Origin: a bacterium
Lineage (GTDB): Bacteria; Auribacterota; UBA3054
DNA: 64,000 nucleotides
Direction of reading: 5' to 3'
NCBI GenBank assembly: GCA_017963805.1
Contig: JAGCTE010000071.1
Location: forward strand, 1-64,000
Below are positions 62,475 to 64,000 of the stretch, piece by piece. Positions within the stretch are counted from its first letter, which is position 1, and each line of letters begins with the position of its first letter. Position numbers and translations under genes: made by a program. Under the pieces are notes generated by a model. The model saw only the letters and a list, made by a program, of their open reading frames with translations. It was not told where the DNA came from and ran no database searches.

Positions 62475-63365
62475 TCACCAGAGGTAATAATTTCCCGTAG
62501 CCACGACGTAAAGGCCCAAAAGGAGATTGGAGACGCCGTGCGCGAAGATGCAGAGGGGAATGCTCTTTTTATAGTAATAAAGGAAGAAGATCAAGCCGCC
62601 CCAGATGAGCGCCACGAACCACCAGGGGTGCGAGAGAATGAAAAATCCGATGGCGATCAAAAAGCTTTTCTTGGTGTAGTATCCTATCGGCACTTCCTTG
62701 TATTGCTCGGCCACGCAGAACCTGGTGAGGGCTGAGCGGCTGAAAAGCTCCTCGAAGAAGGGGACCATAACGGCGGCCCCGGCGATCCTGACGGAAAGCA
62801 AAATGTTGGCCAGCACTCCGGCGTCTATCCCGAGATGAAGGAAATCTTTCATCTGAGCGGCGCCGACCTGAAGGATCTGAGCGGAAAAGGAAGATTTCGG
62901 AAGCTCGCTTGGAAGCAGTATCAGCGCGCCCTGGGCTTTGTGGAAAGCGTCCTCGGCAAATTCGAAGCCGTAGGTCAGGGAAAGATAGATGTTCTCGTTG
63001 CCGAAAACAGGGATCCTCGCGAACATGACTTTCCAGGCGAAGTGGTAGGGAAGTATCCAGAGCACGATGCCGACTACGCCGATGAGGAAGGCCAGAAGCC
63101 AGTCGCCCAGTTTCAGCCCTTTGAGCGAGAATTCCGGATAATCGCCCTTCGCGTAATAGACTCCCACGGTGAGAAGAGTCAAAACGAAGGCGAATATGTA
63201 GGCCTGGTAGGGGTTGATTATCTTGGCCAGCACGGCCGTGCAGATCCCGTAGACCACGTACGGCACGATATGGGGCTGGGCGTAGGCGAGCAGCTTGCCG
63301 GTCGGCATCACTAATCGTTCTTTGGGAGGCTCGTAATCGAGCCCGCGGTTCAGAAAAGAGAACAT
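62475..63365 (-). CDS. CPBP/CAAX-type intramembrane protease, PEP-CTERM-associated type
   Basis: 296 residues with about seven membrane helices. FFEELFSRSAL (about 212) is the EExxxR motif, ILSHPWWF (about 243) the His motif, and FAHGVSNLLLGLY the second conserved His; together they form the CPBP glutamic-type active site. A subgroup of CAAX-protease-like proteins accompanies exosortase/PEP-CTERM systems, and two PEP-CTERM proteins are encoded in this window, so a role there is plausible but inferred. Confidence 0.82.
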   Translation of the reverse strand: MFSFLNRGLDYEPPKERLVMPTGKLLAYAQPHIVPYVVYGICTAVLAKIINPYQAYIFAFVLTLLTVGVYYAKGDYPEFSLKGLKLGDWLLAFLIGVVGIVLWILPYHFAWKVMFARIPVFGNENIYLSLTYGFEFAEDAFHKAQGALILLPSELPKSSFSAQILQVGAAQMKDFLHLGIDAGVLANILLSVRIAGAAVMVPFFEELFSRSALTRFCVAEQYKEVPIGYYTKKSFLIAIGFFILSHPWWFVALIWGGLIFFLYYYKKSIPLCIFAHGVSNLLLGLYVVATGNYYLW

Positions 63366-63384
63366 CGCAGAATAAGGTGAGGTT

Positions 63385-63407
63385 AAAAAAAGCCGCTTGA
63401 AGCGGCT
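63385..63407 (-). terminator. Intrinsic terminator of the tRNA-Ser gene
   Basis: Palindrome AGCCGCTT-G-AAGCGGCT (63391-63407) followed on the minus strand by TTTTTT. Confidence 0.85.
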
Positions 63408-63420
63408 CTTTAGTTAGTGG

Positions 63421-63510
63421 CGGAGAGAGAGGGATTCGAACCCTCGATACGGTTAAACACCGTATGACGGCTTAGCAAGCCGTTGCTATCGTCCACTCAG
63501 CCATCTCTCC
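63421..63510 (-). tRNA. tRNA-Ser (anticodon GCU)
   Basis: Acceptor GGAGAGA/TCTCTCC with discriminator G; anticodon arm ACGGC-TTGCTAA-GCCGT, anticodon GCT at the loop centre; long variable arm (TCATACGGTGTTTAACCGTATCG region) typical of serine; T arm GAGGG-TTCGAAT-CCCTC. CCA is encoded immediately after (63418-63420 on the plus strand). Reads AGC/AGU codons. Confidence 0.97.
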
Positions 63511-63525
63511 ACGAACTGTGAGGAA

Positions 63526-63554
63526 AGTCTATCAAAAGAGCGTTTCTTTTGCAA
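63526..63554 (-). promoter_or_regulatory. Promoter of tRNA-Ser
   Basis: Minus strand TTGCAA, 17-nt spacer containing CGCTCTTTTGA, TAGACT (63526-63531). The CGCTCTTTT block also appears upstream of the LysM and ferredoxin -10 boxes. Confidence 0.6.
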
Positions 63555-63563
63555 TAGCGCCTC

Positions 63564-63592
63564 TTGGTCGGCGGGCGTTTTTTTGCTAGAAT
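63564..63592 (+). promoter_or_regulatory. Promoter of the GtrA-family gene
   Basis: TTGGTC, 17-nt spacer ending in a T tract and TGC, TAGAAT (63587-63592). Confidence 0.6.
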
Positions 63593-63619
63593 ATGTTCGG
63601 TTTAGAGAAATCATCACAA

Positions 63620-64000
63620 ATGGCGAAATCAGGAAAAAAGAAAAGCACTAAGAAAGAGGTGATGGCCTATTTGGTCTGCGGCGTCCTCACGACCGTCGTC
63701 AACGTGGCCGTTTACCACATCCTCTACAGGCTGGGATGCGGGGTTACGACTTCCGGCGTCATCTCGGTCGTCTGCGCAAAGATCTTCGCCTACCTTTCCA
63801 ACAAGCTCTTTGTTTTCAACTCCAAGTGCGAAAACAAAAAAGAGCTCGGCATGGAAGTCTGGCGCTTCGTTTTGGCCAGGGGGCTTTCCGGCCTGCTGGA
63901 CGTCGGCTTGACCAAGCTCCTTTCGGTCGTTATCCCGGAAAATTACGAACTTGCCCTCTCTCTGGGAGGATGCTATATGGCGTTCCGGATCATAACGCCT
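63620..64000 (+). CDS. GtrA-family membrane protein (3' end beyond window)
   Basis: 127 codons are visible. AYLVCGVLTTVVNVAVYHILYRLG, SGVISVVCAKIFAYLSNKLFVFNS and RFVLARGLSGLLDVGLTKLL match the four-helix GtrA/DPMS family, thought to help move polyprenyl-linked sugars across the membrane. ATG 63620 was chosen; an in-frame ATG at 63593 directly touches the -10 box and cannot be in a transcript from that promoter. N-terminus Lys/Ser-rich and cytoplasmic. Runs off the window end. Confidence 0.85.
   Translation, partial: MAKSGKKKSTKKEVMAYLVCGVLTTVVNVAVYHILYRLGCGVTTSGVISVVCAKIFAYLSNKLFVFNSKCENKKELGMEVWRFVLARGLSGLLDVGLTKLLSVVIPENYELALSLGGCYMAFRIITP

Noticed and set aside
63593-63619. GtrA start at ATG 63593
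   Set aside because: It begins immediately after the -10 hexamer, so it would precede the transcription start.

Overview
The window reads as a chromosomal segment of a moderately GC-rich, Gram-negative bacterium. Envelope evidence: Tat export genes, lipoprotein signals, SurA-type periplasmic foldases and two secreted proteins with C-terminal VPEP...R-rich PEP-CTERM sorting tails. PEP-CTERM proteins together with a carboxynorspermidine-type polyamine pathway and secreted glycosidase/peptidase genes fit the PVC group (Lentisphaerota/Kiritimatiellota/Verrucomicrobiota), possibly a gut lineage. That placement is inference; no rRNA is present to settle it.

Layout. 1-2769: end of gap, then pgk and thiD. 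2884-3563: AT-rich toxin-antitoxin pair. 3596-5667: indolepyruvate oxidoreductase iorBA (minus). 5832-7715: secreted FGE/SUMF1-domain protein broken by an in-frame TGA. 7770-11551: tldD-tldE-tatA-tatC operon (minus). 11668-13677: UvrD/Rep helicase. 13682-19148 (minus): LysM lipoprotein, gcvT, two halves of a YfhO-like membrane protein, and a glycosyltransferase. 19227-23052: membrane ferredoxin protein plus two Tat-exported aldo/keto reductases with Fe-S tails. 23162-28633 (minus): a six-gene unit of lamin-tail PEP-CTERM protein, HlyD-like protein, VTC-domain protein, DUF4956, small membrane protein and ADP-ribosylglycohydrolase. 28800-33866: giant metzincin protease with PEP-CTERM tail. 34048-37047: thrS-infC-rpmI-rplT. 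37118-38458: polytopic membrane protein. 38583-43221 (minus): pheS-ispF-NSS-NSS. 43405-45872: GH20-like glycosidase and a BSP-type lipoprotein peptidase. 45884-54459 (minus): rpmE, prfA, two PPIases, ruvC, ruvA, PfkB kinase, oligoendopeptidase F, Ca2+/cation antiporter. 54542-60843 (minus): ruvB, hisG, stand-alone lipoyl protein, GT2, carboxynorspermidine synthase and decarboxylase, agmatinase. 61059-62303: rho (minus). 62475-63510 (minus): CPBP protease and tRNA-Ser. 63620-64000: start of a GtrA-family gene.

How parts connect. The Tat genes can export the two aldo/keto reductases (RR signals plus lipobox), which sit with a membrane NapH/NapG-like ferredoxin protein. The polyamine genes form a complete agmatine -> putrescine -> carboxyspermidine -> spermidine route. 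The PEP-CTERM proteins and a CPBP protease of the kind that accompanies exosortase systems point to a surface-sorting pathway whose exosortase is outside the window.

The most unusual signals are: (i) a dispersed palindromic element with a 54-nt core (50 of 54 identical between copies) and outer arms that differ between copies but still pair, filling the gap after the second aldo/keto reductase and the gap between rho and ruvB, with a third half-copy; (ii) the VTC/DUF4956/lamin-tail/HlyD/ADP-ribosylglycohydrolase operon; (iii) a recurrent promoter form (T-rich tract plus TGnTAnnnT), in four cases so close to the start codon that the mRNA should be leaderless. No stretch longer than 300 bases lacks a gene; the larger gaps hold the promoters, terminators and repeats listed.
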